A DNA stretch of 20,593 nt from a virus: IMG/VR virus record IMGVR_UViG_3300031772_000356, positions 1 to 20,593 of that record; one strand, 5' to 3'. The translations under genes and the position numbers were made by a program. The first letter of the stretch is position 1; each line of letters starts with the position of its first letter. Positions 14,844 to 20,414 of the stretch are shown here, one piece after another. The notes below the pieces were generated by a model. That model was given only the letters and a program-made list of their open reading frames with translations. It was not told the origin of the DNA and did not search any database.

Positions 14844-16477
14844 TCCTTCACCTTCGAGTAGAACAGCCAGATGTCCCTCATCGCGTACGTCACCGCGGGG
14901 ATCGCGTCCGGGTGGAACGTCTCATCGTCGATCTCGCGCGTGAGCTTGTCCTGGTCGTCGCGGCCGTAGATCGTCTTCAACGACTCATCCCAGAACGCTC
15001 CCGTGCGCCGAGCCTTGAAGATGCCGCGCCGGCACTCGTCCTGCAGCAGCTCGACGGCCATCGCCTTCTCCGCTTTGTACGCTGCCTGGATCGGCAGGCC
15101 GTACTGTGTCGCCAGGTCGAAGGGGGTGATCGCGTTGCCGCCAGTATCGGCGTAGATCATGAACTCCTTCGTGACCACCTTCGCGAAGAGCGGCGAGGTC
15201 GCGACGTACTGAAGGCCGCGACGGATTTCAGCAGCAAGCTCCGCAGTACCGATGCGGTTCTGCTTGTACTCGTAAACGAGCCATCGCTCGCTCTTCGAGG
15301 TCGAGTAGGCGATGATAGCGAAAGCGTCGGAGTCGGTGAATCCGAAGTCGAGCCCTGCGGTGAAACGGATGTCGGTGACGGGCTGCTTGGCGATCCACGC
15401 AGCGAGCTCGTCATCGACGAAAGCGTTTCCATCGCCGAGCCGTAGAACGAGGGCGTCGTCATCGTAGCTGATCCTCCCGAGATACTCGCGCACGTACAGG
15501 CTGTCCGTCTCCTTGAGCTGCTTCTCGCGTCGGATCTCCGCGAGCGCCGTCTCGTAGTTCGGGATGAACGGATTCTGCGTGAGGTTCCAGTTGATCCGCA
15601 GCGCGTCAGGGTACAGCGACCTGCCGTCTGCCCACTGCCCGAGGAAGACGGCCTCCCAGTAGGTCCCCCGCACCCGCGGCCCGGTGCCGGCCATCGCGAG
15701 CTGGCCGCCGGTGTCGATGAGCGTAGGCGAGAGGATCGACTCGACCAGGTACATCAGCTCTTTCTGCGACTGGCTCTCGTCGATCGCCACGCGGTCCCAG
15801 TGAGGACCTCGGTTCTTTTCCCGCTCGTCCTTCGATCCGTTGCCTCCGAAGAGCATGAGGCCGCCGGCCTCGGTGAGAATCCGCCCCTCGATGCGCGACT
15901 GCTCCTTGACCTTGATCCCGAGCTCGGCGAACAACTCCATGATCGGCTGCCAGAGCTGCGCCATGGCGCGCGTAATGGTGAGGCCGATATACAGGCAGCG
16001 CGCCGTGGGCTTCTGCACGAACGCATCGCCGAACCAGTATGAGAGCCCCTGCGATTTCCCCGCGCGCCTGCCCGCCATGAAGAACTGGTACTTGCATCGC
16101 GAGAAGAGGATCTGCCGCTGGATATCAGTAGCGCGTTTGTGGAGCTGGTAACTCAGGAACATCTGCTCTCGCCGCTCGCCGCGGTCGATCCATGCGTCGA
16201 TCTCGTCCAGCGCGTCGTCCTTGAACAAGCGGTCAGCTAGGAAGCGCGACTGCCACGAGTCTTTACGTTTCGCCGCTCCTCGAAACGTCCGCATGTACTG
16301 CGTGAGGAAGTCCTTGCCATCCTCTCCGCCGAGCAACCCCATGAACGCTTGCAGCGCGCGCTGCTTGTAGCCCGTCCCCGCAGGACGCCCAGGGCCAGGC
16401 TGACAACCCGGCTTGAACGGAGGAGCGTTCACCTTGTGCTTTTTTTGTGCTTTACTTTTCGTCGTCGCGTTGCTCAT
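14840..16477 (-). CDS. terL: Terminase large subunit (ATPase-nuclease), with N-terminal DUF5681-like extension
   Basis: This gene encodes 545 residues. The motor packages DNA into the prohead through the portal. The ATPase has a Walker A at about 134-142 (MAGRRAGKS), a Walker B at 229-234 (RVAIDE, with the catalytic Glu at 234) and a coupling motif at 262-266 (MAGTG). The C-terminal RNase H-like nuclease shows acidic residues at D377 (AGLDFGF), D444 (IYADTGG) and D524 (FHPDAIPA). Residues 1-110 precede the ATPase; the segment PPFKPGCQPGPGRPAGTG followed by a helical part resembles the DUF5681 domain often linked to small terminases. No separate classical small terminase gene is obvious nearby, so a fusion is possible. 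The ATG is shared with the TGA of the sigma-like gene (ATGA) and lies inside the small RHH gene. Confidence 0.93.
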   Translation of the reverse strand: MSNATTKSKAQKKHKVNAPPFKPGCQPGPGRPAGTGYKQRALQAFMGLLGGEDGKDFLTQYMRTFRGAAKRKDSWQSRFLADRLFKDDALDEIDAWIDRGERREQMFLSYQLHKRATDIQRQILFSRCKYQFFMAGRRAGKSQGLSYWFGDAFVQKPTARCLYIGLTITRAMAQLWQPIMELFAELGIKVKEQSRIEGRILTEAGGLMLFGGNGSKDEREKNRGPHWDRVAIDESQSQKELMYLVESILSPTLIDTGGQLAMAGTGPRVRGTYWEAVFLGQWADGRSLYPDALRINWNLTQNPFIPNYETALAEIRREKQLKETDSLYVREYLGRISYDDDALVLRLGDGNAFVDDELAAWIAKQPVTDIRFTAGLDFGFTDSDAFAIIAYSTSKSERWLVYEYKQNRIGTAELAAEIRRGLQYVATSPLFAKVVTKEFMIYADTGGNAITPFDLATQYGLPIQAAYKAEKAMAVELLQDECRRGIFKARRTGAFWDESLKTIYGRDDQDKLTREIDDETFHPDAIPAVTYAMRDIWLFYSKVKE

Positions 16478-16616
16478 CTCGCGGCCTCACGCGATTGAAG
16501 AGCTGCAGCATCCGGTTCACTACGTAGCTGAAGCTCAGCCCATACTCCCTGCACTGGCGCTTGGTTTCCTGCCACACATCTTCGTCCAGGCTGACGAGCA
16601 CGGATTTCTTTGCCAC
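16452..16616 (-). CDS. Ribbon-helix-helix DNA-binding protein (54 residues), overlapping gene
   Basis: This small gene lies in another frame over the 3' end of the sigma-like gene and runs 26 bases into the terminase gene. It starts with GTG at 16616, preceded by AGGATGAT and by an in-frame TGA two codons upstream. The product begins MAKKSVLVSLDEDVWQETKR and continues with REYGLSFSYVVNRMLQLF, the pattern of a ribbon-helix-helix (CopG/Arc-type) domain: a short strand, a helix starting after DEDVW, and a second helix after LSFSYV. The charged tail ends DDEK. Third codon positions are rich in G/C here, unlike the overlapping frame. A transcriptional repressor or a small terminase-type DNA-recognition factor are both possible. 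Confidence 0.72.
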   Translation of the reverse strand: MAKKSVLVSLDEDVWQETKRQCREYGLSFSYVVNRMLQLFNRVRPRDEQRDDEK

Positions 16617-17124
16617 GGTGCATCATCCTGTAGACGGTGTGCAGTTGCACGGCCCGGGCGTAGATCCACGCTCGGCCCGCGTACTCGGCGATCGTGAGCA
16701 CAGCACGCTGGTAGCCCCATGAGCTCCACAGGTCGAGCAGCGCCTTGCGCCCAACCTCTGTTCGTTGCAGGTCCTTCGCGTAGTCGATCGGCTGGAGCTC
16801 GTCGCCTCTCTCGACGATTGACGCCGGCTCGTATTCGAGCTGCGCATCAGGCGGCTCGCGATGACCGTTGCCGCCGTAGAGCAGAGCGTGAGCCACTTCA
16901 CGGCTCACCATGAAACCGAAGTGGCGGATTCGATACCCGCCAGGACTGCGCATGTAGCGCTCGACAAGTCGAGCCGCAGCATGATGCGCGATCTCGGTGC
17001 TGTCAGGCCGGCCACGAAGGATCTGCCCTGCCATGAAGTGGAGCTCGGAGTACAGAGCAGTGAGCGCCCGCCCTTCCCCCTCGAGGTACCGTCGCTGCAG
17101 CTCATGTGCGACTCGCTCATTCAT
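16474..17124 (-). CDS. Sigma-factor-like protein (regions 2 and 4-like), with unusual run-on tail
   Basis: This gene encodes 216 residues, with an ATG at 17124 preceded by AAGGTGG. Residues 1-82 have the layout of sigma region 2 in short alternative sigma factors: HELQRRYLEGEGRALTALY, then an AEDLAQEAF-like helix (DSTEIAHHAAARLVERYMRS), then an Arg-rich strand and FMVSREVAHALLYG. Residues 125-170 (ALLDLWSSWGYQRAVLTIAE, then YAGRAWIYARAVQLHTVYRM) could be a region-4-like helix-turn-helix. The last 45 residues (after KEIR) have poor G/C use at third positions and overlap the RHH gene, so they are probably a run-on rather than a domain. Its TGA still overlaps the terminase ATG. Likely a phage transcription factor; it could instead be a DNA-binding protein with a sigma-like fold only. 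Confidence 0.68.
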   Translation of the reverse strand: MNERVAHELQRRYLEGEGRALTALYSELHFMAGQILRGRPDSTEIAHHAAARLVERYMRSPGGYRIRHFGFMVSREVAHALLYGGNGHREPPDAQLEYEPASIVERGDELQPIDYAKDLQRTEVGRKALLDLWSSWGYQRAVLTIAEYAGRAWIYARAVQLHTVYRMMHRGKEIRARQPGRRCVAGNQAPVQGVWAELQLRSEPDAAALQSREAAR

Positions 17125-17139
17125 TCCACCTTAATCCGT

Positions 17140-17553
17140 TTACGGGTTTGAGGACAAAAGTTGTTTACGCTCATGCATCCTACGGTGGCAATAGGCGCAG
17201 AGATGCATGACCAGTAGCGGCATGGAATAGTCGGGGTGGTGCCGGTGCTGCGCCTTCGCACCACATAACTCGCAAGTATCGGCAAGGGGGATCTTGCTTC
17301 GAGCTTGATGCGCTGCGTTGCACTCCTGCCGATGTGCTTTTTCCCACCTGCGTACCGATTTCGCGAACTTATCCGGGTTGGCCTTTTGCCACTTTCGCAC
17401 CGATTCCCTGTCGCTCTTTCGGTATATTTCGCGATGAGCCTCCTTCCACCGGCACACTGCCTCTCTGCTCTTCTCGGGGTGTGCCTTGGCCCACTTGCGG
17501 TTCGATTCCCTGTGATGTGTCAACCGATCCTCATCGGATAGTTTTGCTGGCAT
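17140..17553 (-). CDS. HNH-type nuclease-like zinc protein with N-terminal Trp/Arg repeats
   Basis: This gene encodes 137 residues, with a start at 17553 (MPAKLSDEDR) behind GGAGGAGG; it overlaps the end of the preceding sigma-like gene by 23 bases. Residues 12-80 are short basic repeats of about 17-18 residues (RKWAKAHPEK, CRWKEAHREI, RKWQKANPDK, RRWEKAHRQE), which I know as a DNA-binding spacer in phage HNH proteins. The C-terminal domain has the metal-binding pattern CELC (94-97), HRHHPDY (103-109) and CAYCHRRMH (119-127), resembling the HNH fold with structural CxxC pairs. It may be a homing or packaging-associated nuclease. Such a gene close to the terminase is common in phages with cohesive ends. 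Activity depends on the HH of the motif, and no mutation was seen. Confidence 0.82.
   Translation of the reverse strand: MPAKLSDEDRLTHHRESNRKWAKAHPEKSREAVCRWKEAHREIYRKSDRESVRKWQKANPDKFAKSVRRWEKAHRQECNAAHQARSKIPLADTCELCGAKAQHRHHPDYSMPLLVMHLCAYCHRRMHERKQLLSSNP
17152..17170 (-). promoter_or_regulatory. Conserved intergenic 19-mer (copy 2)
   Basis: The plus strand reads GGACAAAAGTTGTTTACGC, one base different from 14066-14084. It lies within the last codons of the HNH gene, 28 bases before the ATG of the sigma-like gene. A second GTTTACG at 17138-17144 lies 25 bases from the one inside this copy (17163-17169), which suggests a two-site binding array. Confidence 0.55.
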
Positions 17554-17779
17554 TTTTCCTCCTCCAGTTCCGCATGTACAGCGCGCTGATAGCTCTGCCG
17601 GCGATCTCCGCGCAGTCCGGGATTGAGGCGTGCTCGGGAGCCCTCTGGATCTTCTCCCACGCCTCGGACTCAGCATCCTCGACGTCCTCGGGTAGCCCGA
17701 AGTACCGGAGGGCCCGCTTGCGGATGAAGGTGATGAGGAACTCGCTTCGGCGCAGTTGCTCACACTTGGCTGCGGTCAT
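17531..17779 (-). CDS. Short sigma-region-2-like protein
   Basis: This gene encodes 82 residues, with an ATG at 17779 behind GATGAGG; it overlaps the preceding gene by 20 bases. The sequence FLITFIRKRALRYFGLPEDV, then EDAESEAWEKIQRA, then a variable link and AGRAISALYMRNWRRKN, follows sigma region 2: helix, PEDAEDxxxEA helix, and a final helix with A/S-x-x-R-N-W-R-R-K. The length is only about half of a full alternative sigma factor and no region 4 follows. It might bind core RNA polymerase as an anti-host or co-activator factor, or be a degenerate sigma factor. It lies between a small basic protein and the HNH gene, and near a second sigma-like gene, so paralogy is possible. Read by eye only. 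Confidence 0.65.
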   Translation of the reverse strand: MTAAKCEQLRRSEFLITFIRKRALRYFGLPEDVEDAESEAWEKIQRAPEHASIPDCAEIAGRAISALYMRNWRRKNASKTIR

Positions 17780-17999
17780 ACGGCCTCATCGTGTAGTGCG
17801 AGCCCCGCTTGGCGATGCGGGCGCGGATCGCTTGCTCGTGGCGCTGGCAGTAGCGAACGGTCCAGCGCTGAGCTGGGCCTGATAGCCCGAGGCGGGCCGC
17901 GGTCTTCCTCCACCTCGGGCAGGCTGCGTCGATCGAGGCTCTGACGTTCACCGACAGCCTGGCCTGGCGCCTGGCCCGCTTCCACGCTTTTTCAGCCAT
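17760..17999 (-). CDS. Small basic protein of unknown function (79 residues)
   Basis: The start is an ATG at 17999 (MAEKAWKRARRQARLSVNVR) behind AGGGAGGGG. The protein is strongly basic, with Arg-rich helices (WKRARRQARLS, RWRKTAARLGLSG, RWTVRYCQRHEQAIRARIAK) and two Cys. GC-rich codons and positive charge suggest nucleic-acid binding. No domain was recognised; one helix-turn-helix-like segment (ACPRWRKTAARLGLSGPAQR) is only suggestive. Its stop overlaps the next gene by 20 bases, and the 53-residue gene upstream overlaps its start. Confidence 0.68.
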   Translation of the reverse strand: MAEKAWKRARRQARLSVNVRASIDAACPRWRKTAARLGLSGPAQRWTVRYCQRHEQAIRARIAKRGSHYTMRPYDRSQV

Positions 18000-18153
18000 G
18001 TACCCCTCCCTGTTCGACCTGGCATCGAGACTCTGCACGGTTCCAGTATTTGCATCGCTTCCAGCACTTCGCCCGGGTGAAGTTCGCTGGCACCATCGGA
18101 CAGCGGCGAAGACGGACGGGGACCCTGCCCTGGGCTCGGCGGCTGGGGTTCAC
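17992..18153 (-). CDS. Small Cys/Arg-rich protein (53 residues), probable
   Basis: It fills the space between the replication gene and the basic protein gene. The start is the second of two GTG codons, at 18153, overlapping the replication-gene TGA as GTGA; the first GTG (18156) is possible. GAGG lies about 13 bases before the chosen start. The sequence is Arg-rich at the N-terminus (NPSRRAQGRVPVRLRRC), then has four Cys at 18, 30, 34 and 44 (CWKRCKYWNR), which could bind zinc. The C-terminal part shares nothing with a known family. The frame fits the packed layout of the region. Expression has not been shown, so confidence is moderate. Confidence 0.5.
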   Translation of the reverse strand: MNPSRRAQGRVPVRLRRCPMVPANFTRAKCWKRCKYWNRAESRCQVEQGGVHG

Positions 18154-18896
18154 CACGGGATGCCGTCCTCGAGGTCCGGGGCTGGCTGCTGCCGGTGCAG
18201 TTCGCGGGTCTTCATGGCAGCGAATGGGTTGCCGGCTTTCGCCTGGCGCTCGAGCTCTGCCCGCCGTTCCTCCGGGGTAGGCGCGGAGGCGCCGCTAGGA
18301 GCGCCTCCAGCGCCGTCTACCGGGTGATCCGGGGGAGACTCTGATAGAGAGAGAGATACTAGGTTCTCTCTCTCTATCAATTCATTGTTCGGGGATACTC
18401 GAACCGGTTCGGGGGTTCGGTTCGGTGTTTTCCGAACGCCGTTCGGGATTGGTTCGAACCGGTTCGGTGTTGTTCGAGTGTTTGGAGATTTACCGGGTGG
18501 CTGCGCAGTTCCGAAGCGAGACCGTCTGGATACCGCACTGGCACGACCGGCATTCCTCTGGTGGTCGCATATCTCCTGCCACTGAGCCATCCTTCGGTTG
18601 AGGCTGTCGCTCCAGTACCATGCGCCGTCTGTGGCGACCAGCTCCAACCCGTCCGATACGAGGGCATCGAGGAACGCCCTAGCCTCATCCGGTTCGCAGA
18701 GCCAGATCAGCGCTAGGTAGTGGGTCGTGCGCTCCCCCACGGGTAGCCGATAGTCGGCCTCGTTGCGTAGGGCTTCGACCAGGCGCCACCACCGTCCATA
18801 GCCGGCCATCCCGTAGCGCGAGAGCAACGGGACGATCTTCGGGTCCATGGAGGCCGTAGAGTCGTGACGGAACCATGGGGCGCTCTTGTCTGCCAT
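18150..18896 (-). CDS. Probable replication initiator (replisome-organizer type)
   Basis: This gene encodes 248 residues. The ATG at 18896 follows the stop of the RHH gene by one base and has GAGGGATGAG upstream. Residues 1-105 match the Lin1244/Lin1753-like N-terminal domain (DUF4373) of phage replisome organizers: WFRHDSTASMDPKIVPLLSR, YGMAGYGRWWRLVEALR, then LIWLCEPDEARAFLDALV and GAWYWSDSLNRRM. Residues 125-205 form a Pro/Thr/Asn-rich, probably disordered linker, and the remainder is charged (ERRAELERQAKAGNPFAAMK). Such proteins bind the phage origin and load the host helicase. The linker-coding DNA contains two 12-bp palindromes and a 15-bp-stem hairpin, as in genes carrying an origin (compare lambda O). 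The linker may follow from that DNA. Confidence 0.8.
   Translation of the reverse strand: MADKSAPWFRHDSTASMDPKIVPLLSRYGMAGYGRWWRLVEALRNEADYRLPVGERTTHYLALIWLCEPDEARAFLDALVSDGLELVATDGAWYWSDSLNRRMAQWQEICDHQRNAGRASAVSRRSRFGTAQPPGKSPNTRTTPNRFEPIPNGVRKTPNRTPEPVRVSPNNELIERENLVSLSLSESPPDHPVDGAGGAPSGASAPTPEERRAELERQAKAGNPFAAMKTRELHRQQPAPDLEDGIPW
18342..18379. repeat. Long perfect hairpin (15-bp stem) in replication gene
   Basis: TGATAGAGAGAGAGA at 18342-18356 and its exact reverse complement at 18365-18379 are separated by 8 bases. It is made of (GA)n/(TC)n and sits in the coding sequence for IERENLVSLSLSE. It is located 9 bases from the TTCG repeats. It could be a structural part of an origin or a translational control element; this is inferred. 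Confidence 0.7.
18388..18476. repeat. Palindromic TTCGG/CCGAA repeat cluster, candidate replication-origin iterons
   Basis: Two perfect 12-bp palindromes CGAACCGGTTCG occur at 18400-18411 and 18455-18466, 55 bases apart. Between and around them are eight TTCG copies and further CGAA copies. The repeats lie in the linker of the replication gene, a place where phage origins are known to occur. Since they encode the linker (TPNRFEP, then TPNRTPEPV), protein-level selection is an alternative explanation. Confidence 0.6.
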
Positions 18897-18897
18897 C

Positions 18898-19161
18898 TCA
18901 TCCCTCGTCGTTTCTGCCCGTGGATGTACCTGCAGGTACCCGTGGCGAACGTTGCCCCCCCATGCCGAGTCGTTCTTCCACCTCGGACAAACGGGCCGCC
19001 AGGCCGCGATCCCGGTCCTCCCGGGGGTATCGCCGCATGTGCTGCTCGAGGGCTTCGGCGACCAGCCCGGACAGGTCCGCCATGTGCGCGAGCTCGGCAT
19101 ACCTGCGGGCCTTCTCGAGCAGATCAGGGGCGAGTGTCAGGCGCACGCGGTTGCGGCTCAT
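18898..19161 (-). CDS. Ribbon-helix-helix DNA-binding protein (87 residues)
   Basis: The ATG at 19161 overlaps the stop of the membrane-protein gene (ATGA). Residues 1-45 fit an RHH domain: strand NRVRLTLAPDLLEKARRYAE (RVRLTL is the DNA-contacting strand; PDLLEKARRYAEL is the first helix), then DLSGLVAEALEQHMRRY as the second helix. The rest (EDRDRGLAARLSEVEERL and a Pro/Gly-rich end) is helical then disordered. RHH proteins bind DNA as dimers and commonly repress their own promoter. As the neighbour of the replication gene, it may regulate the early operon, or bind the nearby repeats. This is inferred. A second RHH protein is encoded at 16452-16616. Confidence 0.82.
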   Translation of the reverse strand: MSRNRVRLTLAPDLLEKARRYAELAHMADLSGLVAEALEQHMRRYPREDRDRGLAARLSEVEERLGMGGQRSPRVPAGTSTGRNDEG

Positions 19162-19538
19162 GCTCTCCTCGCGGCGGTCCTGCTAGCGTCGGCGTTCCAG
19201 TTGTGGTTCCAATTCTGCTGGGCATCGAGCAGGCGCGCGAGCTCCGCGTTGTCCTCCTCGAGTTTCATCTGCGCTCGCCGGCTGTCGTAAAGCTCGGCCT
19301 TCATCGTGAGGATCGCCTGCCGCAGTCGAGCTGCCGCCTCCTGATCGCGCAACTTCGGACGTAGCCTGCCCTCGATCAGGCGCCAGGTCACTCCGCCGGC
19401 GATCTCCAGCAGGTAGATAAGAGCACCTAGCAGCAGCAGCGTCGTCGACCAGAACCCCCACGCCTCCACGGCGCCTAGGGCGAAGCTGCGGCTGGCTGCC
19501 GTCAGCGCGTACCAGATGCGTATGAAGAACTCTGCCAC
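19158..19538 (-). CDS. Membrane protein with coiled-coil cytoplasmic tail
   Basis: This gene encodes 126 residues from a GTG at 19538 with GGGAGGATACC upstream. Residues 1-27 include an amphipathic hydrophobic start (AEFFIRIWYALTAASRSFAL). Residues 28-52 are one clear transmembrane helix (GFWSTTLLLLGALIYLLEIA). Residues 60-107 are a charged coiled coil (KLRDQEAAARLRQAILTMKA, then ELYDSRRAQMKLEEDNAELA) and the tail is Asn/Ala/Arg-rich. The function is unknown. A membrane anchor for a phage complex is a fair guess; lysis-related roles (spanin, holin) are possible but there is no supporting motif. It ends by overlapping the RHH gene start. Confidence 0.75.
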   Translation of the reverse strand: MAEFFIRIWYALTAASRSFALGAVEAWGFWSTTLLLLGALIYLLEIAGGVTWRLIEGRLRPKLRDQEAAARLRQAILTMKAELYDSRRAQMKLEEDNAELARLLDAQQNWNHNWNADASRTAARRA

Positions 19539-19570
19539 GGTATCCTCCCAGTTTTCATTCGCGAGAAGCG

Positions 19571-20062
19571 CTAGGCCGGCTTCTCCTCCTCCAGTATCTT
19601 GCGGGCGGCGGCGAGAGCGGCTATCGCTGCCATGATGGTGTCTCCGTCAGAGATTATTGTTGTGGTCCCATCCTCGTGCTGTTGCATCTTCAAGGCTGAT
19701 ACCTTCTCCGCGCACTGCCGGAGTACCGAGAGAAGGCGCTCGCGCTCGGCGAGTTGGGCGTCGCGGTCGGCTATCTTCGCTTCGAGGGTTATGAGTACAT
19801 GATGAACGGCGTCGTCGAAGAAGGTGCACTCCTCGCCGTACCGCTCTTGCAGCTCGGCGCGGATGGTTCTCAATACATCTCCGCTCATCTGCGCGTAGCC
19901 GAGTTCCTGCCGCGCCTCCGCAAGCTCGCGGCGAAGGGTGTTTCGTTCCAATACCAGTTTTCGCACTCCTACACCGATAGCCGTGGCGCCGCATCCAGTG
20001 CATAATCCGTCCTCGTCTACTGAAACATCCCAACCGCACTCGGGGCAGAACGTGTCACTCAT
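19571..20062 (-). CDS. Zinc-ribbon coiled-coil protein (163 residues)
   Basis: The start is the ATG at 20062, which overlaps the TGA of the upstream gene (ATGA) and has AAGGGG upstream; a longer in-frame version exists but runs into that gene. C6-x2-C9 and C21-x2-C24 (CPECGWDVSVDEDGLCTGCG) make a zinc ribbon. Residues 35-130 are a charged coiled coil (LERNTLRRELAEARQELGYA, ITLEAKIADRDAQLAERERL). The C-terminal region (TIISDGDTIMAAIAALAAAR) is helical. It is likely a nucleic-acid-binding or scaffold protein of the early region. No enzyme motif was found. Confidence 0.75.
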   Translation of the reverse strand: MSDTFCPECGWDVSVDEDGLCTGCGATAIGVGVRKLVLERNTLRRELAEARQELGYAQMSGDVLRTIRAELQERYGEECTFFDDAVHHVLITLEAKIADRDAQLAERERLLSVLRQCAEKVSALKMQQHEDGTTTIISDGDTIMAAIAALAAARKILEEEKPA

Positions 20063-20292
20063 TTCCCCTTCCCCCTTCTCTCGCTGAGCAGGCGGGCGAC
20101 GGTGCGGGAAAGTTTGTCCATTTGCGATCCCTTCAGCCACCCGAAGCGCAATCCGAATGATTTGATTGTCTTCACCGCTGCCGCGATGACGGCTCTTTCG
20201 GCCGGGGTCATGCGCGCCTCCTCCAGTTCCCGGCGAAGGGTGGCGATGGTATCGGCCATCTCCGCTACCATCTCTTCATAGTTGTCGCTCAC
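20059..20292 (-). CDS. Small helical protein (77 residues), unknown
   Basis: The start is a GTG at 20292 behind GGGGAGGAAA; it overlaps the stop of the previous small gene (GTGA). The first 30 residues are acidic and coiled-coil-like (NYEEMVAEMADTIATLRREL), then an amphipathic helix with KTIKSFGLRFGWLKGSQMDK and a basic end (RLLSERRGKGK). No family was recognised. It is part of a chain of short genes with overlapping start and stop codons. Confidence 0.68.
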   Translation of the reverse strand: MSDNYEEMVAEMADTIATLRRELEEARMTPAERAVIAAAVKTIKSFGLRFGWLKGSQMDKLSRTVARLLSERRGKGK

Positions 20293-20414
20293 TTTGCTTT
20301 CCTCCCCTTCATCCTTCGGACAAGCTCCTCGTAGGCCGCTCGGGACTTCTTTGACCACGCCATGCCGGCGTAGACAACCTCGTCCAGCAGTTCAAGGTCT
20401 GTTTTCTTACTCAC
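20289..20414 (-). CDS. Very small basic protein (41 residues)
   Basis: The start is a GTG at 20414 directly behind GGAGGAG; it overlaps the stop of the upstream gene. The product begins MSKKTDLELLDEVVYAGMAW, then KKSRAAYEELVRRMKGRKAK, a single charged helix. Both ends overlap neighbours in the same style as the rest of the operon, which supports a real gene despite its length. The function is unknown. Confidence 0.58.
   Translation of the reverse strand: MSKKTDLELLDEVVYAGMAWSKKSRAAYEELVRRMKGRKAK

Noticed and set aside
16474-16616. Sigma-like and RHH frames as one gene joined by a frameshift
   Set aside because: The RHH frame has its own GTG start with an in-frame TGA two codons before it, and no slippery sequence was noticed at the junction.
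17494-17510. GGTTCGATTCCC resembles a tRNA T-loop
   Set aside because: It lies within the repeat-coding part of the HNH gene and has no matching tRNA arms.
18451-18466. GGTTCGAACC resembles a tRNA T-arm
   Set aside because: It is one member of a palindromic repeat cluster within a well-supported coding frame, and no acceptor, D or anticodon arm can be drawn around it.
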